From Amphibalanus amphitrite (taxonomy: Eukaryota > Arthropoda > Thecostraca > Balanomorpha > Balanidae): a DNA stretch of 64,000 nucleotides. The notes under the pieces are model-generated. The model was not told the origin of the DNA and made no database searches. It worked only from the letters and a program-made list of their open reading frames with translations. Positions 10,947-21,889 of this stretch are shown piece after piece. Location of the stretch: NCBI RefSeq assembly GCF_019059575.1, contig NW_024883380.1:1-64000 (forward strand), read 5' to 3'. Position 1 is the stretch's first letter; the number at the start of each line of letters is the position of its first letter. The position numbers and the translations under genes are program-made.

Positions 10947-11545
10947 GAGCGGCCGCCGTGATGGGACCTGAGCTGACGAGCGGCGCCCGCCGCGCTGCGC
11001 CCGCCGCGCCACTGTATGCCGTGCTGCGCCACTGTATGCCGCGCCGCGCCTGTTCCGTGCAACTGAGCGAGTTATGTTAAAGCGTACAAACTTCAGAGTG
11101 TTTTTTAATGCGCGCGCCGCCCCGCCCGTACCGAATACACACTGTCTGGGGCCGCGACTGCTGTCTCTGTCCGGTGTGTGGGGACGGGGGGGGGGCTGTC
11201 GGTCTGACAGGGGGTGGGTGGATGGGGTAGGGGAGGGGTCGGCACTCATCTCGGCCGCCGGTGTGACAGCGCCGCGCTGACGGCCGACTCGTCCGTCACA
11301 CGCGGCCCGCTCTCGGCGCCGGACGGAGTGGTGCGATCGGTCCAGTCTCGGCGGCGGGCGGAGTGGGACGACCCGGCTGGTCAGCGCGGCCGGGCCGCAC
11401 AGACACCGTGGCCGACAGCAGGGAGCGCCTGGCGCCGCCCAAACGGTGAGCGCTGCGAGCACAGAGGTGTGACGCTGCCGGGAGCGCCGCCAGCCCGCCG
11501 TCACCACCGCCGCCGCCGCCGCCGCCGCCGCCGCGGTCAGTCGCG
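10947..11545 (+). promoter_or_regulatory. PDS5 3' flank and CpG-rich promoter/5' UTR of the BTBD gene
   Basis: Only 599 bp separate the PDS5 stop from the BTBD start. There is no clear AATAAA after the PDS5 stop. From about 11230 the sequence becomes very rich in CpG, as in a CpG-island-like promoter. It ends with a (CCG)n tract at 11505-11535, just upstream of the ATG. A possible noncoding donor is present at 11449 (AAACG followed by gtgagc). No TATA box is evident. The promoter assignment is inferred from position and composition. Confidence 0.4.
11505..11535 (+). repeat. (CCG)n microsatellite in the presumed 5' UTR
   Basis: About nine CCG/CGC triplets in a row, ending roughly 10 bp before the ATG at 11546. 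Triplet tracts of this kind in a 5' leader are prone to length change and may affect translation. Confidence 0.7.
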
Positions 11546-14500
11546 ATGGACAATGGTGGGGCGGAGGCGGCCGGCGGCGGCGGACCCGAGCTGCTGACGG
11601 TGGGCTACGAGCGGTGAGCTGTCTGGTCGGAGCCGGCCCCGAGGGACCCCGGTCCGGGGAGGGAGCGCGGAGCTGCGGGCGGCCGGTAGTTACCGTGGTC
11701 CGGGGGAGGGGAGGGACGGAACCGCGGGCGAACCGGCAGCCCGGGGCCGGGGCCGGTCAGGGGAATGTGTGGGTCGGCGTCGCTGCTGGTCTGGTCTCGG
11801 CAGGAGAGAAGGGGAGGACTGGGGGCAGTCTGCTCAGGTAGACCCTCTGCCTGTCTGCGGCGCGCTGCTCTGGTCTGCTCAGTCGCCGCCGGCGCGGTAT
11901 GCCGAGACTGACAGCAGTAAATCCCAGGCCAAAAGGGAGGCCCGGGACTGCCTGTGACAGCTAGACAACTGAAATACGAGCGGTTACGCCCGACTGCAAT
12001 GTCACGCGGGCTAATGATCCGACAAAAGGAATGAGTAGGAGCAGTGTTAGAGCTGGTTCGGATTGTGTTGTCAAAATGGGGGGGGGGGGCGGCACGGATG
12101 AGGCAATGGAACTGCAATTTTTATTGTATATCTCGGATTTGACCGGAAGTCTAGCATCTCAAACAGTTCGAATTGAGCTATGTGTGTGTATCTGCTACCT
12201 ACTTCAACTCAACATTTTGAGTCTTTCGATGTGCCATTGGTGACGTCATTTAGGTTATATAAGGTCATCTCAGTTTTTGCCACCTATCCAAGAACAAGTT
12301 CAACTCAAGAGTCTGGAAATGTAGGTGACGACCACCAATGCGCTCAGATTGAACCGCAAATTCGAGTAACGTGCTACACGATACGTACAAAACGTCCGGT
12401 AGGGTTAGCGACTGGGCTTCGGTCGAAAATAATCAAAACTGACGTCTTGTGAAAACGCTCTTTCTGCAGTGACTTGACAAAAAAAAATGTTTAATAATGA
12501 TTTTACCAGCACCGCGCTGTTCTCATCGAGACGCATCAATTGAACGATCTTTCAGAGATAGTGTGACTTTTCCGGGACTCGCGAAGCCTATGGCCCACAC
12601 TATGGCACCGGTTAAGGTCCCTGGCCTGACAACAGTCGACGGTTGAAATGTCGCATTTAAATCCGGCGCTCATGACGGCCAATTCGCTCTTGTATGCAAA
12701 TTTACGTCAGATCGTAACAGCGAGGCTGCTGCTGACGGTTCATACCCCGCCCCCAGCCTCAAGGTAGGTATCCTGAATGTCTGAATGGGCCGGGCGAGAA
12801 TGGAAGCACCCTTTGATCGCGGGAGACGTGAGACAGACGAAGACGGGAGACGTGAGACGGACGAAGACGGAAGACGTGAGACGGACGAAGACGGGAGACG
12901 CGCCGTGAGTGTGACGAACAGTCGTGAGTCGCAGCAGCCGATGGCGCAGAATCTGTGCCACGGCTAAAGAAACGAGGTAAATGTGTGAGCACAGTGGTAA
13001 ACAACTGGACTCGGCATAAGCTTCAATTATTTACGCACCGTCATACCAGTACCAGTTGCCACGCGCAGCTTGGCAATAACTGCCCACGGTTTCGAGCAGC
13101 AGCGGACAGTCACCGCACAGCTTCAGTGTCACCGAACCGATGGGACCTCCCAGACCGTCCGCCCCCTTCTCTCCTCCCCATGACTCCCACTGTCCACCCC
13201 TTCCCTCCTCCCCATGACTGGCGCCGTGATGGCCCCAGGGTGCGGACGCGGCACCTCTCCCCTCTCCTATGACCGGCGCCGTGCCTCTCGGTACAGGGTG
13301 CGGACGCGGCACCTCTCCCCTCTCCTATGACCGGCGCCGTGCCTCTCGGTACAGGGTGCGGACGCGGCACCTCTCCCCTCTCCTAGTGACAGGCTCCGTG
13401 CCTCCCGGTGCAGGGTGCGGACGCGGCACCTCTCCCCTTCCCTATGACCGGCGCCGTGCCTCCCGGCTCCTGGTGCAGGGTGCGGACGCGGCACCTCTCC
13501 CCTCTCCTATGACCATTGACCCATGACGTGGCCGTCCCCCACAGGGTGCGGACGCGGCACCTCTCCCCTCTCCTATGACCGGCACCGTGCCTCCCGGTGC
13601 AGGGTGCGGACGCGGTCGCGATGCAGCATCGGCGCGCCATCCCCGGTCATCGGCGACGACTGGCGGTCAGCGTCGGTTCCGTTTCGGGAGAAGCTGCGCT
13701 ACCTCTACGAGAACCAGATCATGGTCGACGTCACCTTCCACCTGTACGAGCCGGTGAGACGGGCATAAGAGCCAGTGAGACGGGGTATATACGAGCCGCC
13801 AGCCGGTGAGACGGTGTACGGGGTTAGTTATTGTTAGTTATTAGGGTTACTTAAAAGTTATCAAACGGGTTAGTGATTGTTAGTTATTAGAGGTTGTTTA
13901 TTAGTTAGGTATTAAAAGGGTTAGTTATTGCTAGTTATCAGGGGCTACCTACTTATTAGTTGTTAGACGGGTTAGTTATTGTTAGTTATTAAGGGTTACT
14001 TATCAGTTCTATAACAGGTTAGTCGTTAGTTATTAGGGGTTACTGATTAGTTATTAGACGGGTTAATTATTATTCGGTACATGAAGTTATTAGACGGGTT
14101 AATTATTATTCGGTTAAATAATTATTCGGTTATTCGGGTTAAAGGGTTCGATTATTTTTTTTTTCTACCCCCCACTCGCACTTCGATTATTCTTTTCATC
14201 CCTCCCAGTCATGAGTATCTCTGAAGTCTTGTCCGTCTATCTGTCCGTCTGTCTGTCCGTCTGTCCGTCTGTTTGTCCGTCTGTCCGTCTGTATCTCCGT
14301 ATGTATGCATGCACAAATGTATGCGTGTTGCTGTATGTTTCAACGTGTTCCGAATCCGATGTTCGTAGTTGTCTACAGAATCGGTGTCGCCAACCTACTT
14401 GGAGTCCGGCGGCGGCGTGCTCCCATTGTTGGCGCGGCGGCCGTCCCGTGCGGCATCTGTCTTGTCCGGACGGCACGGGCGAGTCGGTGGCGGCAGCGCG

Positions 14501-17363
14501 GCCGGCCGGCCGGCTGACAGGGCTCGGCAAAAACCCCCGCCGGCCGCCGCGCCGCGCGGTCCGCGCGCCAAAATAGCTGTGCCACTGACCGGCAGCCCAG
14601 CTATTTCCTTGGCCTCCCCCCCCCCCGCCCGGCTGAGGGAGGGGGAGTATTCCTCGGGCCTCCCTTGGGAGGGGCGGGGAGGGTGCTGGCGACGTTCAAC
14701 CCGTGTGTTGTCAATTGCGTCTGATTTGGTACGGGTTATTTTTGGTCGCAGTGGGTCTGGGTAGTGGGTAGTGGGTAGTGGGTACGGACTAAACAGCTCA
14801 GGAGTGCTACGTTGGCACTACCTAACCGTGATCAGTTCTGAGAAACGGCGCAAAATCGCCGACATACTGGGCGCTGAAGCCATAGAACTCGGCGCCGATC
14901 AATACCCGGGTGCTGGTAAGGAGCGTTTCTGCCTCGAGCTTCTGGAAAGTACGGTAGCGGACAGGTAAGTACGCTCTCGCCTGGCCGGCTCTGCGGGCAG
15001 CTCCCAGGGAGCCGGTCTCACGACTCACCCCGGCTGGTCCGGCGCCGGTGCCCCGAGTCCCGTCACCTCCACTGACGGTGCAGCGGAGCGGGAGGCAGCC
15101 GCTGGTCTCACGACCCACTCAGTGTGGGTCCGGCGCCGGTATAGGTATCTATCCGGGGTCCCGCCGCCTCCACTGACAGTACGAGCGGGGCGGGGCGGGG
15201 AGGGAGGAGAAGCAGCCGCCCGCGTCACCGGCCACCGTTCATCACGGTCGCTGATCGGTGAGGCGACGGTCCGACACCTCCCTCCTGCCCAGCTGACGGA
15301 CCGGCACGGCGGTCCGACACCGGATGTGGCGGTCTGACACCTCCCTCCTGCTCAGCTGACCGGCCAGGTGACGGCCCGACACCCCCCTCCCTCAGCTGAC
15401 CGGCCAGGTGACGGTCCGACACCTACTTCTCCTCAGCTGACCGGCCAGGTGACGGTCCGACACCTAGGTACCTCTCCTCAGCTGACCGGTGAGGATATAG
15501 TCCGACACCTCCTCTCAGCTAACCTACTGACCATCTAACGCTGTATAGCGGCCCATCTAGTGTCCCTGAGTAACAGCCCGCGGTCTGCCTCCCCCAGCAG
15601 GCGGCGGGGGACGAGGCGCCCCCGGAGCGGCGGTCAGCGGTCACCAACGGTCACGGCGGGCCGTCGGACTCGGACTCTGACTCGGACTCGGACTCTGAGT
15701 CGGCTGACGGGCCGGCGCTGGTGGTGGGCGCCCACCGGCTGGTGCTCGGCATGGCCAGCGCCGTGTTCCAGAGCACCCTGTACGGCGGCCAGCCACCCGA
15801 GCGGCCGGTGGTCGTCAGGGACTGCGATCCCGGCACGTTCAAACTCATGATCGAGTGAGTACGGACCCACCGCGCCTGCTCAGGCGCTGCAGGTTAGACG
15901 TGCCAAATGGAACTGATGCGTCGGGAGCTAAACGCCAGCACTGGGGACTGGAGGTGAAACGAAAACACACTCAGGTCTCTTTGTTTGCGCCGAAAGCCTG
16001 CACTCAAATATATAAGACGGCATTAACCGCATTATCTAACCACATAATCTTAACAGCATTGATATTTTTCCTTATCAACGCTTTACTCTTTTAGCAGCTT
16101 CGTTCCACGATAATGTAACGTATCGTGTACAATGCTGGTTGCGCCGAGCTCTCCGCAGCCCCAGTGAGAGCGCGATGTCCCGACTGACCGCGTGACCTCT
16201 CCTGTGGCAGGTTCATCTACTCAGGCGAGTGCATCATCGCGTCGGTGGAGAAGGCGCGCGACATATTCCACATCGGTCGCGCCTACCAGTGCGCCGACCT
16301 GGTGCGCTACATCTCGCAGTTCGTGGCGGACGCGGTGCGCAGCTACCGGTTCACGCCGCTCACCTGCGGAAACCTGTTCTTCTTCCTGGAGTTCTCGCGC
16401 GAGGTGGCGGACTCCGAGCTGACTCAGCTCTGCTGGGGCTACGTTGACCAGTACGCGGCGCGCATCATCGGCACGCCCGACTTCAGCGGCCTCTCCAAGG
16501 ACATGGTGGCCACCATCCTGGACCGCGAGACGTTCGACGTCGGCGACGAGCTGGTCGTCTTCCTGGCGGTGAAGCGGTGGGGCGAGCACCAGCTGCGCGC
16601 GGCCGGTCAGCGCGCCCAGCACGAGACGCTGCGCCAGACGTGCGCCGACCTGCTGCCCTTCGTGCACATGGACCGCATCGACGAGAGCGACTTCGTCAAG
16701 ACGGTGCTGCCGTCGGGCCTGGTGGGGCCGCAGGAGCTCATCAGCTTCTTCATGGTGCGCGGCATCGAGATCCCGCGCAACATCGACCTGGGCGACAACC
16801 AGTCGGCCTGCCGCATGCTGATGGAGCCGCACCGGCGCCGGCCGCCGCCGCACGAGCGCTGCCTCCGCTACCGCGCCGGCTACAAGCTGGCCAGGGACGA
16901 CATGGAGGCGCTGCACGAGCTGCGCTTCCGCGCCGACAAGGACCTCCAGCTGGTGGGCCTGCACCTGGGCTATATCTTCAGCCAGATGGAGCTGGGCCTG
17001 ACGGTGCGCGTGCAGGGCCCGTTCGAGCGCGTCCAGTGGACGGACGCGTTCTCTCAGTACCACCGTGTGAGCGGCGACTGTGTGGGCGCGGCGCCGGCCG
17101 ACATGCGCGTGCTGTTCCACCAGCCGGTGGCCGTCGAGGGCGGCTGCTGCTACAAGGTGACCGTCAAGGTGGACCGCTGGAAGTACACCCAGAGCGACTT
17201 CAACATCTGGGGCGGCCAGAGCGGGCCCAGCCGGGTGCGGACGGACGACGGCCGGCACTTCTACTTCCTGCAGGCGGCCATCGAGAAGGGCCGCGACATC
17301 CGGTTCGCCGACATGAAGCAGTGTCGCGGGCTCATCACTGAGCTGCTCTACAAACCCGTCTGA
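11546..17363 (+). CDS. BTB-BACK-PHR domain protein (BTBD1/2/3/6 type), complete
   Basis: Proteins of this family use the BTB and BACK domains to bind CUL3 and act as substrate adaptors of ubiquitin ligases; the C-terminal PHR domain is a beta-sandwich. Exons: 11546-11613, 13603-13753, 15601-15854 and 16211-17363 (TGA at 17361). Phases agree, giving 541 aa, slightly above the usual 480-525. The BTB domain runs from about residue 42 (FREKLRYLYENQIMVDVTFHL) to 165 and is split by an insertion (residues 74-112) that includes a Ser-Asp run, SDSDSDSDSDSES. The BACK domain is at about 175-290. The PHR domain is at about 330-541 (LVGLHLGYIF, VRVQGPFERVQW, CYKVTVKVDRWKY). The start at 11546 is chosen because the first exon ends in the phase needed by exon 2 and no in-frame upstream ATG is seen. 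Exon 2 is bordered on both sides by tandem copies of its splice sites. The paralogue cannot be told from sequence alone. Confidence 0.9.
12821..12904 (+). repeat. 24-bp minisatellite in BTBD intron 1
   Basis: About 3.5 copies of GGGAGACGTGAGACGGACGA followed by AGAC. It lies about 700 bp before the acceptor array of exon 2 and contains no splice junction. Confidence 0.75.
13230..13602 (+). repeat. Tandem copies of the acceptor of BTBD exon 2
   Basis: The real exon starts GGTGCGGACGCGG at 13603 after CAG. The same junction recurs with exon-like starts at 13239, 13297, 13355, 13414, 13479 and 13545, at periods of 58, 58, 59, 65, 66 and 58 bp. Every copy keeps the AG. The unit also holds CACCTCTCCCCTCTCCTATG, a pyrimidine tract for the next copy. 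The real exon diverges after 13 nt (GTCGCGATG), so each array copy supplies only the exon start. Confidence 0.9.
13754..13816 (+). repeat. Tandem copies of the donor of BTBD exon 2
   Basis: The exon end and donor (GAGCCG followed by gtgagacgg) is copied twice downstream, giving donor-like sites after 13774 (GAGCCA then gtgagacgg) and 13805 (CAGCCG then gtgagacgg). Spacing is about 21 and 31 bp. Exon 2 thus has junction copies on both sides. Confidence 0.7.
13816..14160 (+). repeat. Degenerate TTAGTTATT-type tandem repeat
   Basis: Intron 2 of the BTBD gene carries some 340 bp built from GTTAGTTATTGTTAGTTATT and ACGGGTTA units in varying order. It is a simple AT-rich minisatellite with no coding sense. 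Confidence 0.75.
14226..14305 (+). repeat. CTGT/CCGT microsatellite
   Basis: A run of GTCTGTCCGTCTGTCC-type tetranucleotides about 80 bp long in BTBD intron 2. Confidence 0.75.
14995..15215 (+). repeat. Two-copy GC-rich repeat in BTBD intron 2
   Basis: A roughly 110-bp segment (GGTCCGGCGCCGGT, then CACCTCCACTGAC) is present twice, near 15020-15100 and 15105-15190, with moderate divergence. Confidence 0.55.
15235..15530 (+). repeat. CAGCTGACCGGCCAGGTGAC minisatellite before BTBD exon 3
   Basis: About seven degenerate copies of a unit of about 45 bp holding CAGCTGACCGGCCAGGTGAC followed by GGTCCGACACCT. The unit offers CAG acceptor-like and AGGTGAC donor-like motifs but does not copy exon 3 (15601), so it differs from the junction-copy arrays. 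Confidence 0.75.
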
Positions 17364-17640
17364 CCAGGCCAGCGGCGGTGAGTGGGCAGGGGCGGCGGTG
17401 GTGGCCGGTGGGTGAGCAGGGGCTGCCCCTCAGGCCCGTCTGCCCAGCGCCGGGGGCGGTCGGTGGGTTGGAACGGGTCAGGTCTGCGGTCAAGACCGGC
17501 GAGCGGCCAATGGCTGCTCAGGGTTGGTGAGTGGTCAGGGGCGGGGTCAGGTCAGGTGTCTCCGCGCTGACCCAGAGGTGTGTGCGCTCATTTTACTGTC
17601 GTGTGGTGACCAGAGGTGGACAGTAGGACGACAGACTGTG
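17364..17640 (+). other. 3' flank of the BTBD gene
   Basis: GC-rich, G-tract-rich sequence with GGTGGGTGAGCAGGGGC-like repeats. No canonical AATAAA was seen directly after the stop, so the 3' end is not defined. Confidence 0.4.
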
Positions 17641-17790
17641 TCCTGCTGTCCGGGCATGTAACCATGTCTGGACATGTGACCGGGACATGTAACCGCGTCT
17701 GGACATATGACTGTGTCTGGACATGTGACTGTGTCCTGCTCATGATGTACGGACATATAACCACGTCCGGACATATGACCGTGTCCGGAC
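17640..17790 (+). repeat. GTCTGGACATRTGAC tandem repeat
   Basis: About six degenerate copies of a 20-26 bp unit with core GTCTGGACATGTGACYGTG. It abuts the TTAA of the next element. Confidence 0.7.
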
Positions 17791-18977
17791 TTAACCCGCG
17801 CCCCGCTGGGCTATTCAGCCATACGCGCCCTGCTGGGGGGGGGGGGGGGGGCAGATTCTGCCCCCCCTGTCTAACTTCCGAACCGATGGTCGTAGAAAGA
17901 CGGGGAAAACGGCAATCGAAAGTTCTCAACAAGGCGGATCTTAAGAGCCCAAATTTTTTTGCTTAAGTAGGTCAGAGGTCAGGTCAAGGTCAGGTCAAGG
18001 GTACAAAATGCAAGTTCCTACAGTATCGGCCTTGCACCGTAGTTGCCGAAGCATGGACTGAGACCGATTGCCCAAAACGTGTTCATAGACTACCAAAACA
18101 ATATTCGTTGCACACAATGTCATTCAAAGGTCAAGGTCAGGTCAGGTCAGGTCAGGTCACCAAAAACAAAATATAGAAAAGGGCATGTGCGACACATGTT
18201 TTATGGGTCATTTTACTCATGGAATTCAATAGTCACACTCAATAAGTGATATGGACCACCTCTGGATGAATTTCAGGTCGAGGTCAGATCAAGGTCAGGT
18301 CAAGTGAGGTCAAATTTTGAAGTTGGTTGTTAAGGCCTAAAAAGGTGTCTATCCGATGCAGTTTTTCACGGCAAATCGAATGGTGCTATTTTTGTTTCCG
18401 TACGAGGTCTAGAACTTCCAAAAAAATCATTTTTCAAAATTTTTGTGTGTCGTGACGTCATAAAATTTTGAATAACTCCCACATTTTTGAACCGATTCTT
18501 CTAAAAATTGGTATGTAGGTGCACATAGACCACTTCTTTGACATATATTCCGGTTTTTTCGATAAACTCAAAATTTTGGATTTTATAAATGTTTTCCCAA
18601 AAAAGTCAGTTTTTTGGAAAAATTTTGGCCAAAATCCAAAATTTTCAAAAAACCGAGATAGCCATTTGATAGACAAAGTAGAATCACGTATAACCTTTTT
18701 TGTTACGTCTTGATTCCTTTAAAAATGAAGATGTTAGCGGCGTTGGAAATTTTGCCGTTTTTGAGGCGAAAATGGCGAACATGACGTCACTAAAACGTTA
18801 ATTTCTCAAAAACTTTCCGACGGATTTCGCTCAAATTTTCAGGGAACGTGTCAAATTGATGTATGATAAGGTACTGAGAGTTTGACGTCGCTGGCGTAAC
18901 GCGTTTAGAAGTTATTGGCGAAAAACGGGAGGGGGGGGGCAGATTCTGCCCCCCCCCCCCAGCGGGGCGCGGGTTAA
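17791..18977. mobile_element. TTAA-flanked inverted-repeat element 1 (piggyBac-like MITE)
   Basis: The ends are TTAACCCGCGCCCCGCTGGG at 17791 and its exact reverse complement ending at 18977. The TTAA target and CCC-initial repeat resemble piggyBac-type insertion, though no transposase is present. Near both ends lies a G-tract/C-tract hairpin with the identical inner sequence GCAGATTCTGC (about 17838-17872 and 18931-18960). The interior is AT-rich with AGGTCA runs (18134-18156) and TGACGTCA. An inverted remnant of the left end occurs at 30008-30050. Confidence 0.75.
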
Positions 18978-19517
18978 CGCGGCTTCCTCAAGCCGTTCAT
19001 TAAAAGTTCAAACTAAATTAATGGAAATGGCAAAAATAAAAATCAGATCGAGGTCATATTACATAGGGGAACGAAAATATCTCCCTAGTTAGGCCCGGCT
19101 AGGAGGTGTTTACTAAAATTCATGGTTAGTTCGGACTTCAGACCATCTAACATAACTGCCCAACTCTGTTTTGTCAGGTCTGAAACGAATGCTGAAGATT
19201 CCAGGGCTCGCCGGAGGGCCGTCCGGCGGTGGCTGGCAGACGGACGGATATATCACGACATTGCCGCCGTGCCGAGCGGCGGTCCCAGCAGCGGCATGTG
19301 GTCGCCGCGCTCCCCTCGCACCGCCGCACCTGTCGGCGAGACGGCGGCCGACCAGCCGCGCGCGCTGGCAGTCCCCAGTGACATACCTCGCTCACAGTGT
19401 TCATACAAACATGCAGACATCCTAACGAATGTGCCGTGACCAGCTGCTGCTCCACAATGCACAGGAAATACACTACAAATCAAACCCGTCTCAATGGAAT
19501 GTTATGTAAAAGGCTCC
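18978..19517. other. Intergenic spacer between TTAA elements
   Basis: Contains a short GC-rich block (19190-19400) with coding-like composition but only 80-105-codon frames in several registers and no family resemblance. It may be a decayed exon or promoter fragment carried here; nothing firmer can be said. Confidence 0.35.
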
Positions 19518-20709
19518 GAACTGAGCGCCCCGTAGGGGGTGGGGCGAAACGGCCCCCCCTGTCCTTTTCCGTCAATATCTCCTAAACGGCTGGAGATATC
19601 GCCACCAAACTTTCAGGACTCCTCCGGGCATCAATTTTACACATTGGGACCAGATATTTTTTCCAGGGGTTCTCATAGGTTGGCCACAAATGACGTCAGA
19701 ATGACGTCATGTTCTGCCATTTTCGACCGAAAAAAGACCTTCGCGAGAAGAGCTGTCAGGCCTACAGCTTTGAAGATACAGAAAAATGATCAGACATAAA
19801 AGGTGTAGAATTAATAGGGCTACAAAACTGCTATCTCGGATTTTTGAAATTTTTGAGTTTTGACCCCCAAAAATAAAAAATGCGATGTTTTTTATATTTT
19901 AGCCAAAAATCCAAAATAGTTTTTTGAGTTTCGAAAAAACCGGAATATATGTGATAGTACCTACTTTCTTCTATCTACATACCAAATTTCAGATCGATAG
20001 CTTGTTTTTTGGCCAAGTTATAGCGAAAAAAACTGTTCAAAAAATGATGACGTCAAATTTCCTAACTCAATTTTTGGCAATTCTAGACCACGTAGGGCAA
20101 AACAAAGACCACCATTGGACTCCCCGTGACGAGATGCATCGAATCGATACCCATTTTATGCAAAAATATCAACTTTGAAATTTGACCTAATATGACCTGA
20201 CATTGACCTGAACTTCACCAAAACGTGACCTAAGCTGGCCCCAAAGGCTGCCTGGCCCACATAATCGCATTTGTCATGTAAAATGGACCATAAAACATGT
20301 ATCACACGACACTTTCATATTGTGGCCCCCAGGTGACCCCCAGTGACCTGACCTCTGTGACCTGACCTGGTATCAGTGACCTCAGATAGCGAAGTATGTG
20401 TTTGACGAACAATGTACCATCGATGGTTTTCAATTACTTACCAATTTACTCGATTTCACAACACATTTCTTGAAATGTCTGTGAACGGTGAAAATCCGAC
20501 CTTTGACCTGACCTGTGACGTCATCGGTTTGACCTAGGTCAATGAAATTCGGCCACAAGGTAGTTCCCGGGTGGGGCAATCGAACGCCGTTTGAATTTTG
20601 AAAATCGGCCGGTAAATTTCTGAGATCTTAGGGGGGGGGGGGCGAAACGCCCCCCCCCCTCCCCTACGGGTGGTAGGGTCCGCCGTTAGCCCTACGGGGC
20701 GCGGGTTAA
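19518..20709. mobile_element. TTAA-flanked inverted-repeat element 2
   Basis: The right end reads CCCTACGGGGCGCGGGTTAA (20690-20709). The left end has the matching GCGCCCCGTAGGG at 19525, but its TTAACCC has decayed. Hairpins GGGGCGAAACGGCCCC (left) and GGGGCGAAACGCCCC (right) share the same inner bases. The interior is closely similar to 56473-57742, including the AGACCACGTAGNGC and AAAGACCACCATT stretches and several TGACGTCA sites. No transposase. Confidence 0.65.
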
Positions 20710-21790
20710 CCCGCGCACCGACGGGGGTCTGCGCCAACTTAGAACCGACGAGGGGGGGGGGGGTTGGATGACCGATGACCGATGACCCCCTTGAGATCTC
20801 GAGAACGAAGCAAGAGACGGCGACAAGCGGTAAACGGCATGGGGTACGCACGGACAAGGTCTACAATTTTTACGAAGGTCATTTTCAGGTCAGGTCAAAG
20901 ATGACGTCACATGGGTCAAAAAAGTCATAATGGCGGCGCTAGATATGGAGAGTTTCTCTCGAATAACTTTCGAATTGGTCAAGCTAGGAACAAACTAAGG
21001 ACACCATCGTGATCCTCTCGTCAATCCGCATCGAACAATAGGTATGTTGACCTCGAAAGGTCAAATTCAAAGGTTGACCTCAGGTCACGTGACCTCGAGG
21101 TCATCATGTAGGTATATCATTCGATGCGCCTTGACGAGCTAAACACAATGAGACCATCCGCGCGGCTGTAGGTATCTTGTTCCCGTAAGGAGTTATTGGC
21201 AAACAACCTTTGGTGACCTTTGATGACGTCACATGACCTTACTGACGTCACCATGCCCCATGCATGTTGGAGCTATTTTTTACAATTTGGGGGTCAAAAA
21301 TCAAGATAGAACGTTGAAATTTGGGACATCTAATGTTCTAATAGAGCTCTATAACATATATTCCGTTTTTTTTTAAATTCTCAAAATTTTGGATTTATTA
21401 GCTGTTTTCCAAGAAATTGTTTTTTGAATTTTTAGGGGTAAAAAACGAATTTTATGGAAATTCCGAGATAGCCATTTTTAAAGAACTTGTTGAGCTGCGT
21501 CTATTCATAGGTAGGTATCCTTAATTTGCAATTTGCTTTAAACCTTGATTTTTGGCGATTTTTCAAAACATTTACCACTTTTTGACTGAAAACGACATGT
21601 AGTTAAATCACTAAAATCGACATATCAAAACGTTTTTAGATTTTTTTCTTAAATATTACACAGAAGACGTCAAATTGATGGGGGAGAATTAGGTATGCCA
21701 AGTTTCAAGTTGATAGCGTAAGCGGTTCATGAGTTATTCAAGAAAAATGGAGGGGGGTCGGATCCGACCCCCCAGGCGGTCGCGGGTTAA
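20706..21790. mobile_element. TTAA-flanked inverted-repeat element 3
   Basis: Begins TTAACCCGCGCACCGACGGG and ends GGCGGTCGCGGGTTAA at 21790. It shares its first TTAA with the right end of the previous element, so the two lie back to back. The subterminal right hairpin is GGGGTCGGATCCGACCCC. Its left terminal sequence is the reverse complement of the right end of the element at 56473-57742. AT-rich interior, with TGACGTCA at about 20900, 21222 and 21243. Confidence 0.6.
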
Positions 21791-21889
21791 GGCCAGGTTG
21801 GGTCAGGTCAGGTCAGGTCAACCAGTAGGCGTGACCTTACCATTATAAGTCAATGGAGAAAAATGAAAATGCCTCTAGATCCGTGTGTA

